From an uncultured bacterium (GTDB lineage Bacteria; Bacillota; Clostridia; Lachnospirales; Lachnospiraceae): a DNA stretch of 64,000 bases. The position numbers were made by a program, and so were the translations under genes. A model generated the notes under the pieces. The model was not told where the DNA came from. It made no database searches and saw only the letters and a program-made list of their open reading frames with translations. The stretch lies in the NCBI GenBank assembly GCA_947574055.1, contig CANPIC010000008.1, forward strand, positions 1 through 64,000, written 5' to 3'. Below, in pieces: positions 54,791 through 63,413 of this stretch; within the stretch, counting starts at the first letter, position 1, and each line of letters opens with the position of its first letter.

Positions 54791-55315
54791 TTAATAGCAA
54801 ACCCGATTGCGGACATTCTCAAGTTCTGCTGACTGCTCTACGCTGCATTTCATAAATTCACACAAATCTGCAAAGCTGTCATTCAAACCGGTGCCGCCTT
54901 TTTTCGGCATTTTCAGTATAGGCGTTTTGTCTTTATAAGCCGCGATTGTATCTCCGTTTTCAACGGACATCATGGCACAAGACTTAATATCGGTGTTTTC
55001 CAGAATTGAAGTGGAAATCATGGCAGCCATCCGGGCATAATCCGGATAGTTAAAGCAAGGTCCGCACAATACAAAGTCCGGATTTACTTTCTTGGCCATC
55101 GCTGTCATTTTTTTCACAACTTCTTCTTCATTGTTCTGAAAATACTCATTGCCGCAGTACAATGTGGCTGCAACCTGCGCTCCGATCTTTTCAAAATGCG
55201 GCTCCAGCATCAGGGAAGAACCGATTCCGCCTTTTACGGCAGTCAGGCCTACATTCGGATTGGATTTTCCACCGGCCCCTGCCAGTCCCTGATCAAAAAT
55301 CAATACTACTTTCAT
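54791..55315 (-). CDS. Stand-alone GrdB N-terminal-domain-like protein
   Basis: 174 residues that resemble the first 170 of the glycine/sarcosine/betaine reductase component B family (GrdB): VVLIFDQGLAGAGG, then SLMLEPHFEKIGAQVAATLYCGNEYF and NPDFVLCGPCFNYPDYARM. The selenocysteine-bearing C-terminal half of GrdB is absent and the gene ends with TAA, not a recodable TGA. No other Grd or Prd gene is present. It sits between the PTS IIC gene and the peptidases, so it may act on the imported compound, but the reaction is unknown. GGAGG precedes the ATG. Confidence 0.72.
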   Translation of the reverse strand: MKVVLIFDQGLAGAGGKSNPNVGLTAVKGGIGSSLMLEPHFEKIGAQVAATLYCGNEYFQNNEEEVVKKMTAMAKKVNPDFVLCGPCFNYPDYARMAAMISTSILENTDIKSCAMMSVENGDTIAAYKDKTPILKMPKKGGTGLNDSFADLCEFMKCSVEQSAELENVRNRVCY

Positions 55316-55348
55316 ATTCAGCCTCCTGTTATTTCAGGTGGATTGTCA

Positions 55349-56701
55349 TTAATCCAGTTCCAGATCGTCAAAGGACAGATCATCCAGTTCATCGGTCTCA
55401 TTGCCCGCTGCACTTTCTTCCTGCATATATCTCTGATCCAGCAGTTTGAAGAATGGATAGTAGATCAGGATATCTACGATCAGCATCACAATCTGGACAA
55501 CAGAACCCATTACCGACCCCGTTACCAGGAATCCGGAGAAGATGATCGGACAGGTCCATGGCAGCTGAACCCCCAGGGTAATCGGCATAATCCCTGTAAC
55601 CGTAGCCACATAACCAATGATTGTATTGACCACCGGTGCAAAGATAAACGGAACTGCCATAAGCGGGTTCAACACGATCGGCAGACCGAAAATAAGCGGC
55701 TCATTGATACCGAAGATTCCGGCCGGCAGTGACAGTCTGCCCAGAGTTTTCATACGGTTGGACTTTCCAAGGAAGGCCATCATGATAACAAGACCCAGTG
55801 TGGAACCGCCGCCACCGAAGTTGCAGAAGAAATCCGAGAAGCCTGCCGTAAAGATATTGGTCATTTCCAGACCTGCCTGTGCAGCTTCGTAGTTTTCCAC
55901 TGTCAGCACTTTATGGATCGGGCTGAAGATCGTATTGGTTACAGCCGGTCCGTTGATACCGAAGAACCAGAACAGTGTGGAGAGGAACTGATAAATTACC
56001 TCAAACCCGGACAGTTTGCCCAGACCCACCAATGGTGTCTGCAGTACTTTGTAAATGAAATAATGTACATATTCAAAAGATGTATGGTCAAAGATAATAC
56101 CTACAACAAAGAATATCGTCATCGCTATGGCGGAAGGAATCAGAGAAGCAAAGGACTCCATAACCATAGGAGGCACACCGTCAGGCAGACGGATGATCAG
56201 TTTCTTTTTAATCGCCCATGCATAGATCTCTACGGACAAAATTGCTGTCAGCATTGCCAGGAACATACCTGCAGTGCCCAGGAAGGTAAACTGGAATCCG
56301 CTGAAGGATGCCGCTTCTGCTGCCCCTTCCAGTTCCACGAATGTCTTCTGCGGTGTGATAATCAGGAAACATACCATCGCCACCACGCCGCCGGCGATAC
56401 GGTTTTCCAGCCCTTTTTCCCTTGCATAACAGTACCCGATACTCAGAACACCAAGAAGTGCCACACAGTCAAACGCTATAGCTGACACTCTGCCCAGATA
56501 TACATCCCAGCCTTCTCCGAATATGGAGGTCATCATATTCAGAAAACCTTCCAGCGGGAAGTTGGAGATCAGCAGGAAAATGGAACCTACAATGGTAATC
56601 GGAACCGTAACCAGAAAACCGTCACGGATAGCGATCAGTATCTTGTTCCTGGAGAGCACATTGGCAATGGGCATCAGGATTTTTTCAAGTTTCTGCATCA
56701 T
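55349..56701 (-). CDS. PTS permease IIC, lactose/cellobiose (Lac) family
   Basis: 450 residues, about ten membrane helices with the Lac/CelB signatures FFGINGPAVTNTIFSPIHK, NFGGGGSTLGLVIMM and GIFGINEPLIFGLPIVLNP, the last lining the sugar site. The C-terminal tail is acidic (DELDDLSFDDLELD). It imports and phosphorylates a disaccharide-like or amino-sugar-like substrate with IIA and IIB encoded just upstream. Which sugar cannot be read from the sequence. RBS AGAGGA lies in the end of the IIB gene, which ends 3 bases before. Confidence 0.94.
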   Translation of the reverse strand: MMQKLEKILMPIANVLSRNKILIAIRDGFLVTVPITIVGSIFLLISNFPLEGFLNMMTSIFGEGWDVYLGRVSAIAFDCVALLGVLSIGYCYAREKGLENRIAGGVVAMVCFLIITPQKTFVELEGAAEAASFSGFQFTFLGTAGMFLAMLTAILSVEIYAWAIKKKLIIRLPDGVPPMVMESFASLIPSAIAMTIFFVVGIIFDHTSFEYVHYFIYKVLQTPLVGLGKLSGFEVIYQFLSTLFWFFGINGPAVTNTIFSPIHKVLTVENYEAAQAGLEMTNIFTAGFSDFFCNFGGGGSTLGLVIMMAFLGKSNRMKTLGRLSLPAGIFGINEPLIFGLPIVLNPLMAVPFIFAPVVNTIIGYVATVTGIMPITLGVQLPWTCPIIFSGFLVTGSVMGSVVQIVMLIVDILIYYPFFKLLDQRYMQEESAAGNETDELDDLSFDDLELD

Positions 56702-56704
56702 AAC

Positions 56705-57028
56705 TTATTTTCCTCTACTTTCTTTGTACAGCTTCATCGCTTTCTTTAAAACTCTCTCTCCGTCTACATTGCCGTAATCGGTACTGTCGATCACCGATAC
56801 CACATGCTCCTGGCCATATTTCTCGTTTACTTTGTCGTAGAGATGTTTTACCTGCGGTCCCAGCAGAATCACTTCCGGATTGAACTCATTTACGATGTCG
56901 TTCATCTGTGCGTCGGAAAATGCCTTGATCTCGATCGGCAGTTCATGCGCATCCGCTGTTTTTTGCATTTTACTTGCCAGCAGACTGGTGGACATACCTG
57001 CGTTGCAGAATAAATAGAATCTTTTCAT
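56705..57028 (-). CDS. PTS IIB component, lactose/cellobiose family
   Basis: 107 residues. Phosphocysteine Cys8 lies in the loop FCNAGMSTSLLASKM, typical of the Lac/Cel IIB fold, and the remainder is the alpha/beta domain (VILLGPQVKHLYDKVNEKY). It takes phosphate from IIA and passes it to the sugar at IIC. AGGAGG is 6-8 bases before the ATG. It lies 19 bases after IIA and 3 bases before IIC. Confidence 0.96.
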   Translation of the reverse strand: MKRFYLFCNAGMSTSLLASKMQKTADAHELPIEIKAFSDAQMNDIVNEFNPEVILLGPQVKHLYDKVNEKYGQEHVVSVIDSTDYGNVDGERVLKKAMKLYKESRGK

Positions 57029-57047
57029 GGTGTTTTCCTCCTTTCCC

Positions 57048-57356
57048 TCAATTCATCTTTTTATACAGTTCGATCAGTTCCACAGCCAGCAACTTGATCG
57101 TCTCTGCCGCCATTAACTGGTCCTCGGCATGCATAAGCAACAGACATACTTCTGTCTTTTCTCCGCCTGCCTCTTTGGTAATCAGTTCAGCATGCTGTTT
57201 GTGCCCGTTCAGATAGCATTCCTCACCATGCTTGATCGCTTCCTCCGCCTTTTCATACTCGCCTTTCTTGGCAGCTTCCAGCGCGGAGATGTAATCACTC
57301 TTTGCCTCCCCCACTGCGGAGATGATCTTGAAACAGATCAGTTCCATTTCTTCCAT
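57048..57356 (-). CDS. PTS IIA component, lactose/cellobiose family
   Basis: 102 residues, three-helix bundle. His76 in LLLMHAEDQLM is the phosphorylation site; the family form is confirmed by the DYISALEAAKKGEYEKAEE helix and the C-terminal ELIELYKKMN. It receives phosphate from HPr (not encoded here). RBS AAGGAGG. The upstream neighbour is the RDD gene, 19 bases away. Confidence 0.96.
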   Translation of the reverse strand: MEEMELICFKIISAVGEAKSDYISALEAAKKGEYEKAEEAIKHGEECYLNGHKQHAELITKEAGGEKTEVCLLLMHAEDQLMAAETIKLLAVELIELYKKMN

Positions 57357-57375
57357 AGTTGTTTTCCTCCTTGTT

Positions 57376-57951
57376 TTATATATTTTCTGTTAGATTTACT
57401 ACTTTACTGTCTGCCCAGAGGTCATGCACCGCCTGCCCATTTTTATAAACCATCCAGACAGAAATCAGAAATAACCCCAGCATCAGATAATTCCATACAC
57501 TTCCAACCGCCCCGGCTGTCAACATGGTAAGCATCTGGGTGGCATACTGCCCGGTAATCATAAAAGAACCTTCCAGAATCATAATACCTACCACCTGACG
57601 GATCGCAAGCCTGCCCGCCGGAAGGAAAGTGTCATCGCAACCGGTGATACGGATACGCATCAGCCTCTTTCCCAGTGTCTGCCCCGGCCAGATCCTCAGC
57701 GGCACCAGATAATAATAGACAGCGCCGGCCAGAAGTCCCAGCAGCCCCGCAAGCCAGCCCCAGGGAAATGCAAACTGGGTAATATCCGTATTGATCGCTG
57801 CTTCCCCGGTCTGCATATTCCAGAGAATACCCGCCGGTACAGCGCTGAGCGCCGATCCCAGATACCAGTCCAGTAAAAAAGCAAATGTTCTCTTGTTCAG
57901 AGGCGCCGGCACGGCTTTTGGCGTGACCTTTCCGGTTTTGTTTTTCTTCAT
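57376..57951 (-). CDS. RDD family membrane protein
   Basis: About 191 residues from the ATG at 57951 (AAGGG 5 bases upstream); a longer start at 57999 is possible but its AGGA is only 2 bases away. RDD signatures: NKRTFAFLLDWYLGSAL at the start of helix 1, then GQTLGKRLMRIRITG, and the final ..VHDLWADSKVV. Three to four membrane helices. Function of the family is mostly unknown (some are ion exchangers). It is the first gene after the PRD regulator and is co-directed with the PTS. Confidence 0.85.
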   Translation of the reverse strand: MKKNKTGKVTPKAVPAPLNKRTFAFLLDWYLGSALSAVPAGILWNMQTGEAAINTDITQFAFPWGWLAGLLGLLAGAVYYYLVPLRIWPGQTLGKRLMRIRITGCDDTFLPAGRLAIRQVVGIMILEGSFMITGQYATQMLTMLTAGAVGSVWNYLMLGLFLISVWMVYKNGQAVHDLWADSKVVNLTENI

Positions 57952-58014
57952 ATGCACCCTTCTCACTTTCCCTGACGGCTCGGCCAGAACCGTTACCATA
58001 TTCCTGTCCGCTGA

Positions 58015-59940
58015 TCACTCGATCAGGCTGACAAAAGCCTTTGCATTTTTTGCCTTCATGATCCCGGACAAAAGAAGCGTGTTGTCACTGAGATTCCCCA
58101 GCCAGTCAAAAAATATCTTTAGCAATTCCCGTTCATCGTCCCTGACAGCCAGCAATAATACCAGCCGGACCTGATAATCACCCCACTGCACCGGCTTTTT
58201 CAATATGGCAATCCCCATTGTCGACCGGATCGCCGAATAATTCAGTGCATGAGGAATCGCATACCCGTAGCTGAAAGACGTATATGCCATCTTCTCTCTT
58301 GCGAATGTGGAAGCCCTGAAACGCTCTTCCACACGCCCCCCTTCATACAGCCGGTCACACATGTAACTGACCACCTCTTCCCAGGTATCGCACTCCAGAT
58401 TATAGAAATAATAATCTTCCAGAATCAGGCACTTGATAAAATTTTCAAACTCCGTTTTATAATGTCTGTCATCCAGTTCCGAGAGCGCCTTGAATATCTT
58501 ATACTCATCATTGGTATTCACAAACATACTGATAGAGATCATGGGAATATCCAGCTTATGCGTCAGCGGTATGGTCGAGATAATCAGATCCGGATGCAGA
58601 CTCTCAATCACTGACGCCTCATAATATTTCAGTATGGCATCAATCACGATCCGCTCCCCGAAACGCTCCAGCAATTTATCACTGCACGCGCCTGTCAGCG
58701 TACTGCTGTTGGGCTGAATCAGTACCACATGATAAAAATATCTGATATTCAGACGGTCATATGCCGCCCCCAGATGGATTGCCAGGAAACCGATCTCATC
58801 CTCTGAAATGGAACTGCCCGTATATTCCTCTATCACATGCCCGATGAAAACACTCATTTCAAATACCAGCGGATATGTCTTTTTGATTTCTGCCAGACAG
58901 ACATTGGAGACAACCGCCCTGTAACGGATCCGCTCCAGAAGATTCTGCAGGTGCAGGACTATTCCATCCTTAAAAATAACATCGCCGGAAAAGTCGATAT
59001 CATAACGCAGCCGCACGGTGCTTATGATCTTCAGCATCAATTCCTCTGCCTGAACCAGATATTCCTCCCGGTTGTCATAGAGTGTACTTCTCTGCCTGCC
59101 GATCAGCAGGTTTGCAAACAAGACCACCTCGTTTTCATTCAGATCAAAACAAAGGGAAGTCGTCACCCGTGAAAAAAATTCCATGGCGATCTTATATTCC
59201 AGTGTATCCCTGATCTCATTGCGGCACCGGTTCGTCTCCACATAGTTATAGTTCATCATACGCTGTATGGAAACACCTACATGGATCATCAGCATGGGAA
59301 ATGTTTCTTCACGTACACGGTAGTTGTATTTTCCCAGAATCTCTTCCAGAATATTTTTTACCCTGATCAGATCAAAATTCGGGAACAGTTCGTCAATTTT
59401 ATTGATATTGATGAAGTTCCCCCTCGTCTCGTTGGCAAGTAAATCCTTATAAACAGCGCGTTTACATTCCTCACTGCCTTTGAGATAAATATGGCTGTCA
59501 GTTCTGATCAGTTCCACACCGTCGTACTTTTCCAGCATTTCGGAAACTTTCTTCATATCGTTTTTGATCGTAAACTCACTGACATAGATGTCATATTGGA
59601 GATCAAAAATATTCAGCTTCCTCGTACTGAAAAGAAGTTTCTCAATGATATACTTGCACCGTTCTCCGGACGTCTGCGGGATTCCTTCTCGCTGCTGTGC
59701 ACTGCCTTGTCCCTGGGTGCTCTTTTCCATAACTTCCCTGTCGATCCGATATCCGTAACGCACACTGGACTCGATCAGTCCCTCACATTCCTTTCTCAGC
59801 AACTCCATATCATTGCGGATCGTCCGATCCGAGACACTCAGCATCGTCGATAACTCTTTTCCCGTGATCCAACCCTTTTTTTCTTTTAAAATCTCAAGGA
59901 TTCTTTTCTGTCTCGCTTGCATGGTCTTATTATAAATCAT
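58015..59940 (-). CDS. PRD-containing PTS regulator (LicR/ManR-type transcription activator)
   Basis: About 641 residues: N-terminal HTH domains (QARQKRILEILKEKKGWITG...SDRTIRNDM and a second region to about 175), PRD1 (MLMIHVGVSIQRMMNY) and PRD2 (FLAIHLGAAYDRL), a GatB-like EIIB domain (about 405-490) and a Mtl-type EIIA domain (about 510-641) with the His in YGYAIPHAL. Such proteins activate PTS operons when phosphorylated by HPr and dephosphorylated by IIB. The EIIB Cys position looks like Gln (VVLIQPNSS). The start is unclear: neither 59940 nor 59922 has a good RBS. Confidence 0.93.
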   Translation of the reverse strand: MIYNKTMQARQKRILEILKEKKGWITGKELSTMLSVSDRTIRNDMELLRKECEGLIESSVRYGYRIDREVMEKSTQGQGSAQQREGIPQTSGERCKYIIEKLLFSTRKLNIFDLQYDIYVSEFTIKNDMKKVSEMLEKYDGVELIRTDSHIYLKGSEECKRAVYKDLLANETRGNFININKIDELFPNFDLIRVKNILEEILGKYNYRVREETFPMLMIHVGVSIQRMMNYNYVETNRCRNEIRDTLEYKIAMEFFSRVTTSLCFDLNENEVVLFANLLIGRQRSTLYDNREEYLVQAEELMLKIISTVRLRYDIDFSGDVIFKDGIVLHLQNLLERIRYRAVVSNVCLAEIKKTYPLVFEMSVFIGHVIEEYTGSSISEDEIGFLAIHLGAAYDRLNIRYFYHVVLIQPNSSTLTGACSDKLLERFGERIVIDAILKYYEASVIESLHPDLIISTIPLTHKLDIPMISISMFVNTNDEYKIFKALSELDDRHYKTEFENFIKCLILEDYYFYNLECDTWEEVVSYMCDRLYEGGRVEERFRASTFAREKMAYTSFSYGYAIPHALNYSAIRSTMGIAILKKPVQWGDYQVRLVLLLAVRDDERELLKIFFDWLGNLSDNTLLLSGIMKAKNAKAFVSLIE

Positions 59941-59965
59941 ATCTTACCCGTTTTTTTCCATATTA

Positions 59966-59984
59966 TTTCCTAACAGATAGGAAA
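59966..59984. promoter_or_regulatory. Candidate operator upstream of the PRD regulator
   Basis: TTTCCTA (59966-59972), 5 bases, TAGGAAA (59978-59984): a perfect inverted repeat 26 bases before the regulator's first ATG. A TATAAT-like box (59928-59933) is too close to the start to help. The repeat may be an autoregulatory site; no protein is known to bind. Confidence 0.4.
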
Positions 59985-60014
59985 TTTACTGCATAAAAAT
60001 AGTAAGATTTGCAC

Positions 60015-60052
60015 AAAAAAGGAAGTACCTTCCGTTTCCGGCCAATACTTCC
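60015..60052 (-). terminator. Intrinsic terminator of the EIIBC gene
   Basis: GGAAGTA (60021-60027) pairs with TACTTCC (60046-60052); on the minus strand TTTTTT follows directly. It separates the EIIBC gene from the PRD regulator operon. Confidence 0.8.
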
Positions 60053-60110
60053 CTTTTCCTCCGGTCAGACCACCGCTCCATGTCCCGTTGCCGTCTGCCG
60101 GATGATTTAC

Positions 60111-61721
60111 TCAGTCCATATGCAATATATCTTTTACTTTGGTGGTAATTCCCTGTACCTGTACCCCATAGATGATCTGCACGGACCCTTTCACATGTAC
60201 GACCCCGCGGGCTTCCAGATATTCCTTCCACGCCTCATCCGGCGCCAGCAGGCTCTCGTCCTTCAGGTTCACCCGCAGTCTGGTGGCACAACAGGTGACA
60301 TTTAAGATATTATCCGCGCCGCCCAGCGCCTCGATGATCCGTTCTTCCAGAGACTCCCGCTCATCTTCCGTGTCTGCGGCATCCTGACCGCCCTGACGGA
60401 TCTCATTGTATTCTTTCTTGCTCATCAGTTTGATATCACTGTCTTCCCTTCCCGGTGTCTTCAGATTGAACTTTTCAATGATCCATTTAAACGCAAAGTA
60501 ATAAACGACAAAGGTCAGCGGAAGCAGCCAGATCGCAGCCATAGCATGGACTTTCTGCGGCTGAAACAGGTTCGGTATCATAAAGAACAGCGCCGTGCCG
60601 TTAATGGAAATCTCAAATATCTCAGCCAGTACATAGCAAAGGCCGCAAAGCGGTGCATAGACAAGCCAGTATAGCAAAGGTGCCACAAACAAGAATGTAT
60701 ACTCCATCGGCTCCGAGATACCGACCATCGCCAGGGTAAAGACCGCCGGCACAAGCAAAGATGCCACTTTCTTGCGGTTCTCTTTCTTGGCGCAGCGATA
60801 CATGGCAAACGAAGCGCCCGGAAGTCCTGCAAGCTGAAACAAAAGCCGGCCATTGGTAAAATTACGCACAAGATATCCGCTGGCGCTGGCACTGGCCGCC
60901 TGGCCGTTCATGATATTTTTGACACCTTCATACAAGACCCCATCAATCATCATCGTACCGCCCACCGAGGAATACTCAATGGGAAAGGCAATCAGATGAT
61001 GGATACCAAACGGCAGAAGCGCCTTATCCAGCGTGCCAAAGATAAAAGTCCCAAACAGCCCACTCTCTCCGATAAATCTTGTAATCCCCTGCAGCCCTCC
61101 CGCAATGAAAGGCCAGATATAATAGGAAGTAATAGCCGCCGGCACAGAAATCAGTGCCACCATGATTACCACAAATTTCGTCCCTGCAAAAAAGGCAAAC
61201 ATGGATGGAAGCTGGGTATCTACAAATCGGTTATGTATCGTCGCTGCCAGAAGGCCGCAGATGATACCGGAAAAAATACCCATATCATAAGTAAAGAAAC
61301 CGATGGCATTCGTCCAGAGCGCGTTAAAATTAAGTGCTGCCTGCTCCGTATAGCCGCTGGCGAGCAGCGCTTCCACGGATGTGCTCTCCGCGGTCCAGCC
61401 GCCAAGAGAAGCCCAGCACCCGATTCCGCTGGCAAAGCAGCAATACATAATCAGACCTGAAAATGCAGCCCAGCCCTTCTCCTTTCCGGCCAGCGCAAAT
61501 GCAATCGCCACTGCAAACCACAACTGAAGATTTCCCATAAACATAAACCCCATATTGGTGATCATGGAAAACAGTTTGTAAAGCAGTGTCCCCTCAGGAA
61601 GGATGTAATTGGTAAAGGCGCTTCCGATACCAACAAAGAAACCAACCAGGACCAGCAGGATCACCGGCACCATCATTGCGCCGGCAAATGTTTGAATTTT
61701 TGCCTGCATGTTTTTCATCAT
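60111..61721 (-). CDS. PTS EIIBC (glucose/maltose/GlcNAc superfamily)
   Basis: About 536 residues from the ATG at 61721 (AAAGGAG 6 bases upstream). The IIC part (1 to about 400) has some ten helices with the PTS-Glc-type sequences LLPFGIHHLIAFPIEY and GISEPMEYTFLFVAPLLY. After a charged linker the IIB domain (about 450-536) carries the phosphocysteine in VTCCATRLRVNLKD. MalX-like by overall pattern; there is no IIA in the window, so it must borrow one, such as Crr-type IIA. It precedes its own terminator. Gene order with an M20 dipeptidase and a PRD regulator suggests an amino-linked sugar. Confidence 0.93.
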   Translation of the reverse strand: MMKNMQAKIQTFAGAMMVPVILLVLVGFFVGIGSAFTNYILPEGTLLYKLFSMITNMGFMFMGNLQLWFAVAIAFALAGKEKGWAAFSGLIMYCCFASGIGCWASLGGWTAESTSVEALLASGYTEQAALNFNALWTNAIGFFTYDMGIFSGIICGLLAATIHNRFVDTQLPSMFAFFAGTKFVVIMVALISVPAAITSYYIWPFIAGGLQGITRFIGESGLFGTFIFGTLDKALLPFGIHHLIAFPIEYSSVGGTMMIDGVLYEGVKNIMNGQAASASASGYLVRNFTNGRLLFQLAGLPGASFAMYRCAKKENRKKVASLLVPAVFTLAMVGISEPMEYTFLFVAPLLYWLVYAPLCGLCYVLAEIFEISINGTALFFMIPNLFQPQKVHAMAAIWLLPLTFVVYYFAFKWIIEKFNLKTPGREDSDIKLMSKKEYNEIRQGGQDAADTEDERESLEERIIEALGGADNILNVTCCATRLRVNLKDESLLAPDEAWKEYLEARGVVHVKGSVQIIYGVQVQGITTKVKDILHMD

Positions 61722-61830
61722 TTCTTTCTCCTTTCTTTTTATTAGCCCCATATTACCATGCGCCTTCTGCCCTTTCCACCTGCCAATCCCTATGACTATT
61801 TCCCCATCATTGTGGCAAAAGCTGACACCT

Positions 61831-63168
61831 TTATGTCGTCAGATTCCACAATGCTTCTCCATAAATTTCCATCGCTTTCAGAAGAGACGCACAAGAGATA
61901 TTTTCATTCGGCATATGAGGATTGGTCATATCGTCGGCGAAGGCCGCACCAAAAGCCACCCCGTGATCCAGGGTTCTGGCATAAGAGGCGCCCCCCTTTG
62001 TGAGCACGTCCGCTTTGTCTCCTGTCACTTTCTCATAGGCATCTCTGAGCCCCCGTACCAGTTCACTGTCCCTGGGCACATACAAAAGCCGCTTTTCCTC
62101 TTCCACCTGCCAGGAAAAACCATATCTCGCCGACCTTTCCTGCGCCCATTGCCGGATGCATTGCGGATTTGTGGTGCGGGGATAACGGATGTCCACATAC
62201 AGATGGAGGCCGTCTGCGTTCCTACAGACGCCCGTCGGGCAGATGGATGTGCAGCCCATCTCCTCATCCTCTGCGTAAAGTCCGCTTTTTTTTCCGTACC
62301 AGTCATCTGTCAGGCAGTCCCGCAAAAACCGGATCAGGCGCCCGGCTTCCGGCTGCACAAAGATATTCTCGTCAAAGCAGGCCGCAAACTTCCAGAGTGC
62401 ATTTTCCCCTCTCTGCGGGTTCCTTGACAGTGCATCTTTTCCGCAGAAGGATTTTGTCACCATTTCTCCCCCTGCCTCATATTCCACTTCCAGGCTGCTG
62501 CAGACAAAATTACGAAGCGTTCCACAGCGAAGCGCTGTCAGTCGATACCTGCCGCCTCTTTGCTCCTGTCCGCCTGTAAATACCAGATCCAGTTTGAGGA
62601 TTCCTTTCTCCCCGTTTACCACCGGAAAATTCCCGTCCGGTGAAAATCCCATGACTGGCTGTCTGTTTCGGGCAAAATAATATTCCATACATTCCCATGT
62701 CGTCTCTTCTGCACCGCCGGCAATCACCCGGATGCTCCTTTTGAGCGGTATTTTCATCTCTTTGAGAATCCGCGCCGCATACAGTCCTGCCAGCAGCGGC
62801 CCCTTGTCATCACTGACCCCTCTTGCATACAATATCCCCTCCGGTGTCTGATGCAGGACAAAGGGAGACGTCTTCCACTGCTCCGGATGCAGGATGCCCA
62901 CCACGTCCAGATGTCCCAGTACTCCCACGTATTCTTCGCACTCTCCCAGTTCCAGATGACAGGCATAGCCGTCAAAGTCCCGTACCGAAAATCCGCAGCG
63001 CTTTCCGATCTCCATAAAGCAGTCAAACGCTTCCCTGATCCCGCTGCCAAACGGGGCGCCCGGACGCGCAGTCTCCTCCTCCCGCACGGACCGGATTCTG
63101 ACCAGCCTGGCCAGATCCTCCAGATATTCTTCCCTGTATTCCTGTACCTTTTTCTCAAATCTCCGCAT
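61831..63168 (-). CDS. M20 family dipeptidase (PepV/Sapep-like), second copy
   Basis: 445 residues. M20 metal residues: VLGHLDVVGILHPEQW (His, Asp), GVSDDKGPLLAGL (bridging Asp), GGAEETTWECM (Glu-Glu), and C-terminal GGASYARTLDHGVAFG...HMPNENI (His). Full-length lid domain, unlike the shorter copy at 50526. Cytosolic dipeptidase using Mn or Zn. It is encoded upstream of the EIIBC gene on the same strand with 109 bases between. GGAGGAAAAGAAA is the RBS. It lies back to back with the second PRD regulator, sharing an intergenic control region. Confidence 0.93.
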   Translation of the reverse strand: MRRFEKKVQEYREEYLEDLARLVRIRSVREEETARPGAPFGSGIREAFDCFMEIGKRCGFSVRDFDGYACHLELGECEEYVGVLGHLDVVGILHPEQWKTSPFVLHQTPEGILYARGVSDDKGPLLAGLYAARILKEMKIPLKRSIRVIAGGAEETTWECMEYYFARNRQPVMGFSPDGNFPVVNGEKGILKLDLVFTGGQEQRGGRYRLTALRCGTLRNFVCSSLEVEYEAGGEMVTKSFCGKDALSRNPQRGENALWKFAACFDENIFVQPEAGRLIRFLRDCLTDDWYGKKSGLYAEDEEMGCTSICPTGVCRNADGLHLYVDIRYPRTTNPQCIRQWAQERSARYGFSWQVEEEKRLLYVPRDSELVRGLRDAYEKVTGDKADVLTKGGASYARTLDHGVAFGAAFADDMTNPHMPNENISCASLLKAMEIYGEALWNLTT

Positions 63169-63413
63169 TTTCTTTTCCTCCCGCGCCAGACGGCATCCTG
63201 TCGTTACTTTTATTTTACTATAAACCGGCCATTGCCGTTATTTCCCGCAGCTCATTTTCCTGCCACATCCATACGGTACTTTTGACACACCGCAGATCGA
63301 AACAGAGAAAGATTTTTCACCTCTTTTTTCACCGGCTCTTGACAAATGCCCGTTTATCTTCCATGCTAGAACATAATGCACATCCGGCAGAAAACAATAA
63401 GGAGAATTTTTTC

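Noticed and set aside
54791-55315. Selenoprotein with read-through TGA
   Set aside because: The gene ends in TAA and the downstream frame shows no GrdB C-terminal half or SECIS-like hairpin directly after it.
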